From positions 47,608,501-47,672,500 of the forward strand of contig CM060883.1 of NCBI GenBank assembly GCA_030762935.1: a DNA stretch of 64,000 nt. Reading direction: 5' to 3'. This stretch comes from Hymenopus coronatus (taxonomy: Eukaryota; Arthropoda; Insecta; Mantodea; Hymenopodidae). A model generated the notes under the pieces. That model was not told the DNA's origin. It was given only the letters and a program-made list of their open reading frames with translations, and searched no databases. Below, one piece after another: positions 11,750-23,279 of this stretch. A program made the translations under genes and the position numbers. The number at the start of each line of letters is the position of its first letter. The stretch's first letter is position 1.

Positions 11750-12572
11750 AGGTAGAGAAGGTATTGTATTGTACCCAAAAAATTGATACCGAATTCACCG
11801 GAAATAATTGTTTATGGACTCACTGAATAAAAGCAAATAGCAATTTTTAGAAAAATGTCCATAATGTGTGTCTTTGTGGGCAGCATAGATCAAAAACGAA
11901 AAGTCCATTAAATACCAAACTTGATATATCTTCCAAGGATGCAACATGAAGATTTTCAAGAAAATCCTCCATCCCCAACTTTGCTTTACATGGAAAAACA
12001 TTCGAAAATGTTATTTTTCTCAAAAATGGTTCTAACAATTTTGATTAAAAGCTCTTATAATTAAGATACTTACTTGACAAATAAAATGATAATATTGACT
12101 TTTCTGAAAAGCCTCAGAAGACTTTTATTCTGGGTGCATATTTCTGAATTTTGCATAACTGGTAAATTGTAAGCGAAAGACAAAACTTACCGCACAAAAA
12201 ATGTAGTTCTCGTTGAAACACACACTTTATGTCATATACTTTTTTTTGTGCAGTTTGCCGTTTTCGAGATATTCCTTGTCATTGATTTAGTTTTAAAGTA
12301 CCTTAATTTTTCTCATACGGGAATTGTCAATTCCTGACGATGCAAAGAAACGAATTTCAATCCCATAGCAACCAGCTTTAAAATTATTTGACTATCCGTT
12401 TAGCCTAATTCATTCCCTCATTTCCCTTCTGTTTATAAGGAAGCGAGTAATAAGACCATTTTGCTAATGTTTATCTCGATTGGCATGAAGTAGATAGAAG
12501 AATAAGTTTTTAAGAATAATTTGTTTCACAGGCGCAGAGAAAGTCACGTGAATGGAACACAACAAATTTTTA
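11750..12572 (-). repeat. Family P repeat, near full length, 3' end clipped
   Basis: It begins inside the terminal hairpin at GGTAGAGAAGGTATTGTATT and ends GTCACGTGAATGGAACACAA. A SINE in the same orientation abuts its end at about 12573. Confidence 0.8.
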
Positions 12573-12805
12573 TTTTAACGTCCTTTAACCTGGTAGGTCA
12601 TATCTGAAATGAATGAAATCAGTGAAGTGATATGCAAATGGACTCAGGATCCATGAAGCTTAAAGGTGCTCGACATTCATCTTCTCAAGATAAGGGAAAA
12701 CCCTGAAAAAAACCTTATCCGGGTAACTCATCCTAACCAAGATTCGAACTCGGGACCTCTTGAATGTGAGATAGACACTCATATTATACTCATACCGTTT
12801 TGGTT
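12573..12805 (-). repeat. SINE family C copy
   Basis: The body TCGACATTCATCTTCTCAAG, then ATAAGGGAAAACCC, recurs at 63885-63920. On the minus strand the tRNA-like head near 12730-12790 includes the B-box-like GAGTTCGAATC. The copy at 63800-64000 has the same order of blocks, which shows that this is a dispersed family. Confidence 0.65.
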
Positions 12806-12884
12806 ATTTACTGCTTGAGTTTGTGTCCCCAGGATAGTGATCCTTTAGGATGGCAAATTGTTTATATAATTTTCCACGAATCAG

Positions 12885-13045
12885 AAATTAGATGATTGCC
12901 TTTATGTGGGAAAAGAGAGCAAAACCAAAGATGGAAAGGTAGAGTCAGATTCAATGCCATAGCCTGGCTTTGAACCACGGGTCTCTGCTTTCCATCTAGT
13001 TTTTCTGACCAATGAGCTACCATGGCAACATGCCAGCGCCGTAAA
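12885..13045 (-). repeat. tRNA-related SINE or SINE head
   Basis: On the minus strand it reads TGGTAGCTCATTGGTCAGAA (A-box-like) and, about 40 bases on, GTGGTTCAAAGCCAGG (B-box-like). The spacing fits a pol III promoter. The flanking body is short. It is similar in layout to the next element at 13192-13376 but in the opposite orientation. Confidence 0.55.
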
Positions 13046-13191
13046 TTCTCGAATTGACTCGCGTTTTTCCCGGCAAACAATAAGGAGATCTCAAATTCTT
13101 TTGAGGTGACATACTCAATGGCAACTTACAAATTCCATAAATACTTAAGTCCCGGTCTTTATAGTTAACCAACAATTAGGTCATTTTATGT

Positions 13192-13376
13192 GAATTGTTT
13201 CTTTCGCACCAGCCGTGTGAAAGACAGAGTTGGAGAGGTAGCGCAGTGGTCAGAGCAATTGGACGAAAACCAAGAGATCCGTCGTTCAAATACCAACTAT
13301 TGCATTGAACTTTTCAGTCTGATTCTACCTCTCCAATTTCTGTCCTACACACACGGCTGGTGTGAAAGAACAATTC
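13192..13376 (+). mobile_element. Small element with 27-bp terminal inverted repeats around a tRNA-like core
   Basis: The left end (13192-13219) and right end (13350-13376) are near-perfect inverted copies, sharing GAATTGTT-CTTTC and CACCAGCCGTGTG. Between them lies GGTAGCGCAGTGGTCAGAGC, an A-box-like block, and GTCGTTCAAATACC, a degenerate B-box. The inverted termini suggest a MITE and the core suggests a SINE. The combination is unusual and may reflect a SINE carried inside a MITE. Confidence 0.6.
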
Positions 13377-13420
13377 AAAACCAGACAATTTGTTTATATT
13401 TAGTTTTTTAAATCTTATAC

Positions 13421-13768
13421 TGTGGTTGAGTGGTTATACCGCTCGCCTCCCATCTAGGCGACCCGGGTTCGATCCCGAGAACCCGCATGTGGGATTTATG
13501 GTGAACAAAGCGGCATCTGGTCGTGTTTTCTCCAGGTCTTCCGATTTCCCCTGTCACTCACTCTACCAATTGTATCATAATCACCTTTCATATCACCCAC
13601 TTCCTCATGCTCATGCCTGACTATGGGCCGACCCCTTGTAACAGGTTCTCCATTCTGTGGTTTCGTGCCGTTGGCTCCCCGACAGGCTTCTGACCCCTAG
13701 GCATTGGCTTGTAAGTCCTAGGGGGGTGTCAGTCCTATAAGTAGGGGGAGGGTAAGCTGATTACGAAT
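13421..13768 (+). repeat. SINE family B copy with intact tRNA-like head
   Basis: The head has TGGTTGAGTGG (A-box) and GGGTTCGATCCC (B-box, about 13464-13475), 30-40 bases apart as in tRNAs. The body includes AAAGCGGCATCTGG and a GGGGGTGTCAG-containing tail. The minus-strand copy at 23808-24108 and the plus copy at 29000-29335 carry the same blocks in the same order. Open frames across it are fortuitous. Confidence 0.8.
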
Positions 13769-14014
13769 CGAAGGGGAAAATGTTATTAGACGAAAAATAT
13801 TTGCCAAAATGGCTTTTGGATGACAGCTTTTAGTTATTCTTCACGTCAGTATCATCAGTGGCGATTCAAGACTATTATCTGGAAACTAAATACTAGATGT
13901 TTGCTCTATGATGTATTCCATCTCTATATAGATTTTTTGAGGTTATGATTTAGAAAACAGGCATTTAACCGAGAAGAATCCAATGCTGTTACTCAAATAA
14001 TATAGTATTTCACA

Positions 14015-14792
14015 ATGAAAAAGAAGATATTCTCCATTTGCATGTCTTTCGCTACATCTATGTAGAAAATTACTGTTAAAAAACTTGTTCTTTTATCTAC
14101 TTCATGCTAATCTACATAAACATTAGCAGAAATGATCTTATTACTTGTTTCCTTGTAAGTAGGAGGAAAATAAGGGAATACACTAGGCTAAAGCAAATAG
14201 TCAAATATTTTAAAAGCTGGTTGCTATGGGATTGAAATCAATTTTTTTGCGTGGCCAGAAGTTGACGAATTCCCGTATGAGAAAAGTTTTAAGCATTTTA
14301 AAACTGAAACCAATAACAAAAAATATTTCGAAAACGGCTAATTCCACGAAACAATATGTATAACATAAGTTGTGTGTTTTAATGTAATCTAAATTTTTGT
14401 GCAATAGTTTTTTATCTATCTCTTATGGTTTATCAGTTATGCAAAATTCAGAAAAATTCATCCAGAATAAAGAGGTCTCCAGAAAATTCATGATATGCAT
14501 TTTATTTTTCATATAAATATTTTTAACATACGATGCTTCAATCAAAACCGTTAGAGCCGTTTTGAGTAAACCAAAATTTTCGATTTTTTTTTTCGTGTAT
14601 AGAACGGACTTTTCATTTTCGAACTATGCTGCCCCTCCACACGCGCACACAGAAACATTTTTCTAAAAATGTCTCTTTTTATCATTCAGGGAGTGCCAAA
14701 ACATGTATTTCCAGTGAAATATCGATATCGAATTTCTACAATACCTTATTTATACACAATGTACATAATACGTGTAGAGAAAGTAACAGCTG
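14015..14792 (+). repeat. Family P repeat, near full length
   Basis: It runs from CATGTCTTTCGCTACATC at its 5' side to ACGTGTAGAGAAAGTAAC at its 3' end. The CTCCACACGCGCACACAGAA block is the counterpart of the CA tract in other copies. Confidence 0.8.
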
Positions 14793-14794
14793 AT

Positions 14795-15540
14795 AGGTTT
14801 CACAAAAGGTGAAAAATGTAGACATTTCTAAATTGTTTTCAAACTCAGAGTAACAATCATTTTATTATAAAGGTACTCGAGTCTAATAATATTCACGCCT
14901 CTGCAGCAAGCTTATTATTCATAATGCATGCTTATGTAACGCTAGTTTTAGGATGGAAAACTCGGATGAAAGATGGCGCGCGGCGTATTTATACACGCGA
15001 TCCGGGCCGGACCTTAACACGACCGCACTGTATTAAGATATTAGACCCAGAGCAACAGCAAGCATATCAACTTATAAGTAATAACACACCATCACACATA
15101 AAATAATTTACTTACAGCTAAGAAGTAGATCAACAAGGGGATAGAAACCAACATGATTTTGGCAGTCGTTCAGACTTTTGCGAGTACAGCATATTCTTGC
15201 TTTTATAACCTGTAAGTTCATGATAATGCAACAAGAGGATGTCATAAACAATCATAAAATGTCACAGATAAAAGTGATATTCCTAGTCGTGTATACTATT
15301 AAAAGGATGCACCTAGTGAAATATATTCTGTATCAAACAGGGGTCATTTGAACTTGCTCTTAGGGAGGCAATAAACCATTGAGATAGAAAATAAAACACG
15401 ACATTTTATTCTTTCTCTGATAATTTTATCTTTTCTCTTGCTGCATAAACATAGTGATTGGAAACATACAGACTTGGATTCAAATGCTTTTGTTTTCAGA
15501 ATCACCACACACCTGAATTTTCTATTGAGGTCCCTGAATA
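14795..15540. other. Spacer without recognised gene
   Basis: A frame at 14924-15106 crosses a short GC-rich patch (GCGCGCGGCGTATTTATACA) but has no recognisable domain. TATTTATA at about 14988 could be a TATA-like site; nothing downstream supports that. Confidence 0.35.
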
Positions 15541-15545
15541 AAAAC

Positions 15546-16072
15546 TGTGATATACCACATTCACACGACTTTCTCTACCTCCTATCGCTAATTATGGCAT
15601 AAAATGTTCTTACAAAAGTTTATTTCCTACCTACATCATTTTAATCATGATAAACCTTTATTAAAACAGCTAAAACAACAACTTTCGTTATGGATACAAG
15701 AGACAAGTTTTGCAGACTTCTGCACAACGGTTAAACCGTAAGAGATAGAAAAAAAATGTAGGGTTTACCGTTTTCGAAATATTGCTTATTATTGGTTTCA
15801 ATTTTAAGCTACCTAACTTTTCTTAAATGGGACCATTCAAAGCGAACCGAATTTCAATTGTTTCACATAGCAACCGTCTTTTAAATGATTTGACTATCGC
15901 TTTAGCCTAATGTATTCACTTATGCTCCTTCTACTTACAAAGAAGTAAGTAATGAGACCAATTCTGCTGATGTTTAGCATGATATAGATAAAAGAATAGT
16001 CTATTGTAAGAATAATTTTATATTGAACAGCTAGAGAAAGTTTTGTGAATGGAACATCAGATTTTTTCCTAA
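15546..16072. repeat. Inverted pair of partial family P copies
   Basis: About 15546-15675 is the first 130 bases of the family in plus orientation. About 15712-16072 is the opposite orientation and ends in the same terminus (AAAGTTTTGTGAATGGAAC). The shared termini therefore face outward and could fold into a long stem. Each copy lacks the rest of the element. Confidence 0.7.
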
Positions 16073-16079
16073 TACTTGC

Positions 16080-16460
16080 CATTCTGGATTCATACTTATA
16101 CATGGGACAAGCGAATAAAAACACGATAGCAAATGTTTATTGTCTCCTAAGCTATGCTCCGGCACAGAGCGATAGTGTTGGTTTTGACTGCAATTCTTGC
16201 AATAAAATTCGACTGTAAAAATGTCGATATAGCATTCGCCATTTTATCTGTACACGGCAACATTTTCAACTGGCATATGTTATTACTGCACCTAAAAGTT
16301 GTTTTATGAATAATTGTTAGTGCCGACCATAGAATCTCACAAATACGAGCATATGTTGACAATATTGCGCACTTTTCATTGGAACATCCTAAATTTTCTT
16401 CCCTTACTACAAATTCAAATGATAGAGAAGAGTGCGGAAATGACGAACAACTAAGCACTA
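16080..16460. other. Unassigned segment between P repeats
   Basis: A minus-strand frame of about 100 codons (16147-16458) is cysteine-rich, but it has no family resemblance or splice context that I can support. I leave it uncalled. Confidence 0.3.
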
Positions 16461-16461
16461 A

Positions 16462-16672
16462 CTTTTATTTTATCTACCATGTACAATGTATAGTAAGTAG
16501 ATATTGTATTCCACCCAAGAACTTAATACCGAAACTTCACTGGAAAAACATGTTTTGAGGTCTCCTGAATAAAAAAAAAGTTAGAAAAAGATACATGTGG
16601 ACAAAAATAAAAGTCGATTAAATGCTAAGCTTGATATTTAAGTTCAGTATCTTCCAAAAATAGCAAATATTT
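16462..16672 (-). repeat. Family P repeat, 3'-terminal fragment
   Basis: It carries the hairpin end (CTACCATGTACAATGTATAG) and the block up to the CTTGATATTTAAGTTCAGTA region, then stops. It lies in minus orientation. Confidence 0.65.
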
Positions 16673-17044
16673 AAACTCCACATTACACATATTTATTTAG
16701 AATCTTTATCATTTCACTACAAAATAAGCCGTTTTAATTATGGCTCAAGATAACAAAATATACTGAGCTTACAAAATCATGCCTAAGGCATTTTTCGTTA
16801 AGTAGACAAATATAAGGGGAAAACGTAAAGATGATCTTGAACTTCATAAAAGTATACTCATATACAAATTGTCACTATTTGACCAATCTGTCGTCAAACT
16901 TTGAATATTTAGTTTTAGGCACAATTTCAATTACAGATAACTCACGCCATTAAAGAATCACATCCTTCTCATTTTCAACACCATATTACAGAATTTACCA
17001 ATGCAAAGCTGAATAAAGGTAAAGCAAAGGATTAGCGTGAAATT

Positions 17045-17562
17045 TGAAGCCATACATTTCACTTGTCTTGAAAAGATCAAAACATATGGTAGATAAGTTA
17101 ATCAAAATCATTAGAGCGATTTTTGAGAAAATCAAAATTTTCTAAAAAATGTTTCATGCAAAGGGTAGTTGAGATGGAGGGATTTTGCTAAAAACAATCT
17201 TCTAAACGATCTATTCTATATTCATCCCAAATAAATAGATCAATTGAATGAATATATAATTTCCCTCCTAAAAAAGAATTTTTGCCCAAAATTCAAACTT
17301 TTAGGAATAAAGAAAAAACATTGGTCCTATTTATCGCATCCTTGCAATATACTCAACTAAATACCAATGTTGGTACTTAAATCAAGCATTTTGCAGTATA
17401 ACTAAAAACTTTTCTTTTTTGAGTTATACTGCCCACAGACATACACGGACCTTTTATCCTTTTTTTGGATTCAGGGGGTCTCAAAACATATTTTTCTACT
17501 GAAATCTCGATATCGAATTTTTGAGTAGAATGCAAAATAAAATACCTTCTCTGCTATGCTAT
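17045..17562 (+). repeat. Degenerate family P repeat, 3' half
   Basis: It matches the family's second half, with AATCATTAGAGCGATTTTTG, a GAGTTATACTGCCCACAGAC block and ATTCAGGGGGTCTC. It contains about 100 foreign bases around 17215-17330. Its 3' end is lost where a SINE begins at about 17565. Confidence 0.6.
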
Positions 17563-17564
17563 CT

Positions 17565-17818
17565 TCACATACCCAAGGTTAAATCCGGCGGAGGACGATG
17601 GATCTTTTCGGGCGTAAAAATCCTTAGCATGGCTTCCTTCGGAAGGTAAGTAAAGCCGTTGGTCCCGTGTCGTAGATTTACGGCACGTAAAAGAACGTCA
17701 AGCCTGATAAAAGAGGCCTCTGAGCAAAATTAAGCAATTTTTCACGCCCAGTATAGAATGGGACGCTGAGAACCACAGCAGTTAAAGAGCGTCCATAAAT
17801 AAAACGCCATTTCATTTT
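17565..17818 (+). repeat. SINE family A copy
   Basis: It has GGCGGAGGACGATGGATCTT, GTAAAAATCCTTAGCATGG, then GCACGTAAAAGAACGTCAAG and CAGTTAAAGAGCGTCCATAA in the same order as the copies at 40555 and 57297. The tRNA-like head is truncated. Confidence 0.75.
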
Positions 17819-17849
17819 TTCTACCTGCTATATATATAGTACATAATGT

Positions 17850-18176
17850 CAAGAAAAAAACCCGATGCGTTCCATTCACATGACTTTCTCTATATCTCTG
17901 CTAGAAGCTTATGCTTCTATTTACTTCATGCTAATCGAGAAAACATTAGCAGAAATAGTCTTATTACTTGCTTCCTTGTAAGTAGAAGCGAAATAAGGGA
18001 GTACCATAGGTTGAAGTGATAGTCAAAAGCTGGTTGCTATGTGACTGAAGTTCCTTTGTTTGTATGGACAGGAGTTGACAAATTCCTGTATGAGAAAAGT
18101 ATAAGTTTTTCAAAGCTGAAACCAAAAAACAGGAATATCATGTCAATAGAACACATAGAATTTTTTTCTTAGCATT
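17850..18176. repeat. Family P derivative with the same terminus at both ends
   Basis: It starts as a plus-orientation 5' end (CGATGCGTTCCATTCACATG) and runs about 280 bases into the family. It then ends in an inverted copy of that terminus (ATCATGTCAATAGAACACAT then AGAATTTTTTT). It has thus become a small inverted-terminus unit of about 325 bp. Confidence 0.6.
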
Positions 18177-18544
18177 TATTCCCTAGTACTCTGCGATGTG
18201 TTACTATACCTTTAATTAGTTATAAAACTATGACAATTACTACTCGAATTTCATGACAATTATTTATCAAGCCCTGGTCTTTGACGTTTAGTATTCAGCC
18301 TGTATACCCATTAGTTGCAATTATGCAGCAGACATCTTTGTTTGGAGACGGAAGCTTACTAAAGTAAAATTTTACATTTCCATAATTATCTATGCATATT
18401 CAATATTAAAGTTTATAATTTGTCATACGTTAGCAGACTGCGAGGACCCTATGCTTTAGATTGATCTACATTTATGTTAAAACTTTGGAGGAACGAAAAC
18501 AAAAACAAAATAAACATGTTCTTCTATGAAGAATTGGAATTGGC

Positions 18545-19400
18545 TTAAAAAATCTGATGTGTTACACTCAAATGACCTTCTGTAGTTGCCCTACAAACGA
18601 ACTTCTTACAAAAGATTATTCTTCTTTCTACACAACACTAATCGAGATAAACATTAGCAGAATGTTCTTATTACCTATTTCCTTATAAGGAGAAGGGAAA
18701 TAAGGGAATTCACTAAGATAAAGGATATTCAAATGTATCAAAAGCCGTCATGCGATTGTTATTGCAAATCGCTTCTTTGCTTGGCCAGGAGTAGAACAAA
18801 AGAAAAACGGACACTTGCTGTCTGAGAAAAGTATAAAGTACTTCACAATTGAAAACAATAAAAAGGAATATCTCGGAAACAGTTACCTCCACAACAAAAA
18901 CGTAAAGGACTTGCAATTGTGTGTTTTGACGAGATCTGCATTTTATTGTGCAGTAAGTGTTCTTACGGTTTAGCAGTCAAGCAAAATTCGACAAAATTCA
19001 TCCAGAATAAAGAGGTCTTCAGAGGTTACTCCCAGAAAATTCAAGATAAACATTTTATTTGGGATTTAAATATCTCTAATATACGGGATTTTAATCAAAA
19101 TCGTTAGAGCCATTTTTGAGAAAATCAAAATTTTCGAAAAATTTTTCATATAAAGGGTAGTTTGTGGTGGGGGATTTTCTCGAAAATCTTCAGGTCGCAT
19201 CCTTGAAAGATATTTAACCTAAATACCAAGTTTGGTATTTAATGGCTTTTTCGTTTTTGAGCCGTGCTATCCACAGGCACATAGACAAACAGACAGATAA
19301 TTTTCTAAAAATACCTTTTTTTTTGGATTCAGGGGGTCTCAAAACATATTTTCGGTAACATCTCGGTATCAAATGTTTTGGTGCAAGAGAGAAAGTAAAA
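18545..19400 (+). repeat. Family P repeat, first of a tandem pair
   Basis: It spans AAAAAATCTGATGTGTTACA to GAGAGAAAGTAAAAAAATTT. The 3' hairpin is partly deleted. The next copy begins within 5 bases in the same orientation. Confidence 0.8.
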
Positions 19401-20255
19401 AAATTTGTGTGTGCCATTCACATGACATTCTCTACATCGCTGTAACAAATTATTGTTAAAAAGCATATTGTTCTATCTTCTTCGTGCTTATTTAGATAAA
19501 CATTAGCAGAAACTGTGGTATTGCTTAGTTCCTTATAAGTAGAAGGGAAACTAAGAAATTCACTAGACTAAACCGACAGTCATGTGTTTTAAAATGTGGT
19601 TGAAATCCGTTTCTTTACGTGACCAAGCGTTGAAAAGTTCCCGTATGAGAAAAGTTGAAGTAATTTTAAAACTGAAAGCAATAGCAAGGAATATCTCGTA
19701 AACGGCCAACTCCACGAAAAAAAAAAATGTATGACATAAATTATGTGTTTTATCGAGATCTACGTTTTTTGTGTGGTAAGTTTTTGTCTATCTCTTATGG
19801 TTTACCAGTTATGCAAAATTCAATAAAAATCTTCCAGAATAAAGAGGCTATTCCCAGAACATTCAAGATAAACATTTTTGTGATGGAAATGGCTTTAATA
19901 TGATGTATTTCATTCAAAATCATTACAGCCATTTTGAGAAAATCAACATTTTGGAAATTTTTTCCATGTAAAGGGTAGTTTGTTGTGGGGAGAATTTTCT
20001 CAAAACCTTTGTGTCGCATCCCTGGAAGATACTAAACTTAAATACCAAGTTTGGTATTTAACAGACTTTTCATTTTTGAGTTATCATGATCACAAACACA
20101 CACGCGCGCGTGGACCTTTTTCCTGAAATTATTTTTTTATATACAGGGGACCCTAAAACGTGTATTTCCGGTGAAATCTCTGTATCGAATGTTTGGGTGG
20201 AATGCAATACCTTCTCTATACACTAGTACATAGTACGTGTAGAGAAAATAAAATG
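19400..20255 (+). repeat. Family P repeat, second of a tandem pair
   Basis: It spans GTGCCATTCACATGACATTC to CGTGTAGAGAAAATAAAATG. A short alternating CA/CG tract (about 20095-20112) lies at the usual microsatellite site. It is followed by unique DNA and then the first receptor gene. Confidence 0.8.
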
Positions 20256-20699
20256 GTTCTGATTACAAGTTCACCGCAATATTGGTTTATTTCTTATGCG
20301 GAATAATCGTAAAAATATCGTTGTCCACGGTATATTCTCTATGCTACATATTACTAACGCCGAAGTCGTACATTAATATTCGGTTGGATTTCAAATGACA
20401 AACGATGTAAATCGAAACGTTCTCAAAGTGTAGTACACATATCAAATGGTTCATTTGTTTCAACTTAATTCGTTTCGAATTGTCTTTTCATTGATTATAC
20501 AACTCTGGTCCTATTAATGTTTATAAAGTGGCCTAATCAATAGCTGTGATCATAAATATATCTTGACGGACTTTTGGCCGGAAAAATTACCTCAGTTTAC
20601 TATCAGTAAATGCTAGTCTACATATAATCGTCCATTTTTTGTAGTCTGCTGAGATATTTTTTCTGTTTTGTTACTCTTGTAGTATCTACAGTAACCACC
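20256..20699 (+). promoter_or_regulatory. Upstream region of the first receptor gene
   Basis: About 440 bases of sequence without family P separate the tandem repeats from the start codon, so the proximal promoter must lie here or within the repeats. No clear TATA/Inr pair is evident. The ATG at 20700 has a favourable context (ACCACCATGA). Confidence 0.35.
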
Positions 20700-21914
20700 A
20701 TGAAGTCTGCAGTCAAGTCAATAAAGAAGAGAATTAATTACTCACTTGTTTCTGCAATCAGGCCTCTGCATTTCTTTTGTGTTATGTATGGTTTGATTCC
20801 GTTCAACATCACTGATCTTCCTGTACAAGCACGAAGTTTTGTCCCTTGTCAGAAGGTTGGAATACTCTGGATCTTACTGTTTCTGATTTCTTGCCCTCTT
20901 ACAGCATTCAGTGTTTGGAACCTCTTTGTCGAGAGGTTTCTAAAAGTTCAGATATCAGTTTCTCTGTATACATGTGTCATGTTTTGGGCCAGTTGTACCT
21001 CCATACTATGGATGTCTGCATTCAAACACCACAGTCTGCACAGAGTTTTCTCAGCTATTTCAAATATATTTGAAAGATTTGTGTCAGAAGAAGTTAGAGC
21101 AGCAGAGTTCAGAAAGATTCATGGTTATGTGTGGAAGCAAATGTCTTTAATGATAGTGTCATGGATAATGACACTGGCAGTATTAATGTCAGGAAAATCT
21201 GAAGCTCTAGATCTCACCACAACTGTAGCCCATTGGATCAGTATACTTCTGATTTCAGTAATTGTATGCATGTACAGCAACTGCGCCTTGTTGCTTCAAA
21301 GATTCTACATGATAATGAATACGGAAGTTGAAAAGATTGTTCAACAAAACAGACATTTGGAGTTTCCACATGCACTGAACACTATCAACATCATAACTCC
21401 TGTTTCTAAAGCAGTTCAAGCTTCAGTAGATATGAAGAGAGTTCACCAAATCAGGTTGATGCACAAGGAAGTTTATGATTTCCTCAATATCTTCACTTCA
21501 ACGTTTGGAGCCCCAATCTTCACAGCTATTCTTGGAATACTATTCAGCAACGTTTCACTGTTTTACTTGGCGACGACACTCTACGAGCTGGGAGGATTTT
21601 CACTAAAAGTTACTCTTATTGTTTCACTATGTCTGTGTGTACATTATAGCACAATGTTTATATTGATGTGCTACTCATGCCATCTGGCTGGCGTCCAGTC
21701 TCGGCAGCTCATGATAAACGTTCAGATGAACTTAATTGATGAAGTGCGTCTGCATAAAGATATAAGCAAGCAATTGGACGATTTCATACAGGAGATTCGT
21801 TGTTTTAAAGTGAAATTCAGTATATGTGGGTTTTACAACATTGATATGTCATTTTTATATAACACTGTTGGACTTGTGTTTTCTTACATTATACTCATGA
21901 TTCAAATGCCATAA
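20700..21914 (+). CDS. Insect gustatory receptor (7tm_7 family), intronless
   Basis: A 404-residue multi-pass membrane protein, full length for insect gustatory receptors (about 350-450). Hydrophobic segments lie at about 52-72, 85-105, 146-164, 177-199, 262-292, 301-324 and 379-401, seven in all. The C-terminus has CGFYNIDMSFLYNTVG (376-391) and then SYIILMIQM (395-403), a clear variant of the family signature TYhhhhhQF. The conserved loop before TM5 reads IRLMHKEVYDF (251-261). By family knowledge such proteins form ligand-gated cation channels in chemosensory neuron dendrites; the ligand cannot be inferred. The whole protein is in one exon, whereas many insect Gr genes have short 3' exons. 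The paralog at 29817-30947 shares the same layout. The start at 20700 has a strong initiation context and aligns with the paralog's N-terminus (IRPLHFFC against VRPLYLFC). Confidence 0.93.
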   Translation: MKSAVKSIKKRINYSLVSAIRPLHFFCVMYGLIPFNITDLPVQARSFVPCQKVGILWILLFLISCPLTAFSVWNLFVERFLKVQISVSLYTCVMFWASCTSILWMSAFKHHSLHRVFSAISNIFERFVSEEVRAAEFRKIHGYVWKQMSLMIVSWIMTLAVLMSGKSEALDLTTTVAHWISILLISVIVCMYSNCALLLQRFYMIMNTEVEKIVQQNRHLEFPHALNTINIITPVSKAVQASVDMKRVHQIRLMHKEVYDFLNIFTSTFGAPIFTAILGILFSNVSLFYLATTLYELGGFSLKVTLIVSLCLCVHYSTMFILMCYSCHLAGVQSRQLMINVQMNLIDEVRLHKDISKQLDDFIQEIRCFKVKFSICGFYNIDMSFLYNTVGLVFSYIILMIQMP

Positions 21915-22384
21915 ACAAATGGGTAATCAACTTTATAAAGTAACTTATTCCTTAGTGAGATGGTCAAAACAAAAGTACAGGATAAGGTTCACATTCACTC
22001 TTCTACAGTTCATTTTCTTCACGTTTTACAAAACTTATTCTTCCCACTTCTTGTTAATGGAGATAAAACTTTTATTGTGCATTTACGGGTACATATTTCA
22101 TTTTTATTTTAAGGAGGATAGAGCAGACTTAAAGCGATAGAAATAACACGTCGCTATGCAATGACTTTGATCACGAGAAAAACACTAATAGTGACTTACC
22201 TGTTGAAAGTTTCATGTCATTAACAAAGAATATATCGGAAATGTTAAATGCTATGATGATTTTAATCATCAGAAAAAAACCAATAGTGATTTATCAGTTG
22301 AAAACTTCATGTCATTAACAAGGAATATCTCGGAAATGTTAATGCTATAAAAATACATTTGTCATAACCGTGTAATTTAATAAG
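21915..22384 (+). other. 3' flank of the first receptor gene
   Basis: AT-rich, with AGATAAAA-type sites but no canonical AATAAA close to the stop. It contains a direct duplication: the segment around 22180-22240 (AATAGTGACTTACCTGTTGA) recurs with changes at about 22285-22345. A minus-orientation family P copy follows. Confidence 0.4.
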
Positions 22385-22385
22385 G

Positions 22386-23236
22386 TGCTGCGTTTACTTT
22401 GTCTACATAGTGCATTGTACGTAGGTAGGGAAGGTATTGCACTCCATCTAAAAATTCGATATAGAGATTTCACCGGAAATGCACGTTTTAGGGTCTGTAT
22501 AAAAATAGTATTTTTAGATAAAACTCCGTGTGTCTGTGAACACAATAACTCAAAACGAAAAATACCAAACATAGCACTTAAATTTAATATCTTCCAAGGA
22601 TGTGACACGCAGATTTTGTCAAAAGTCTACCCCAAACTACCCTTTACATGAAAAATATAGAACATTTTGATTTTCTCAAAAATGACTACGATTTTTATTA
22701 AAATACCGATATTAAAGACATTTAATGACAAATGAAATGTATATCTTGAATTTTCTTGGAATAAGCTCTGAAAACCTCTTTATTCTGTATGAATTTTGCT
22801 GCATTTTACATAACTGGTATACGGTAAGAGATAGATAATAACTTAGCACACAAAAATGTAGATCTCGTTAAAACACAGTCATGTACATTTTTTCTTTTTT
22901 CATGGAGTTGACCATTTTTGAGATATTCTTGTTATTGGTTTCAGTTTTAAAATACTTATAACTTTTTTCATACGGGAATTTTTCAGCTCCTGGCAATGCA
23001 AAGAAATGGATTTCAACCACATGGCAACCAACTTATAAAAGATTTAACTGCTTCAGTCAAGTGTATTCCCTTATTTCCCTCCTAGTTGTAAGAAAACAAG
23101 TAATAATATACCATTTCTGCTAATGTTAATGTCGATTAGCACGAAGTAGATAGAAGAATAGTCTTTTTAACAATGCTTTGTTACAGGGACGTAGAGGAAG
23201 TTATGTGAATGGACCATATCCGATGTTTTTTTGTAT
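22386..23236 (-). repeat. Family P repeat, full length
   Basis: It starts TTTACTTTGTCTACATAGTG and ends GTTATGTGAATGGACCATAT. It is internally complete, with moderate divergence at both termini. Confidence 0.8.
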
Positions 23237-23279
23237 AGCAATAATTTGTCCACCTCTTTTGATTTTCTATGCACACAAC

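Noticed and set aside
13421..13500. A tRNA gene
   Set aside because: A- and B-boxes are present, but the acceptor and anticodon stems do not close and the block recurs as the head of a dispersed repeat, so it is a SINE head.
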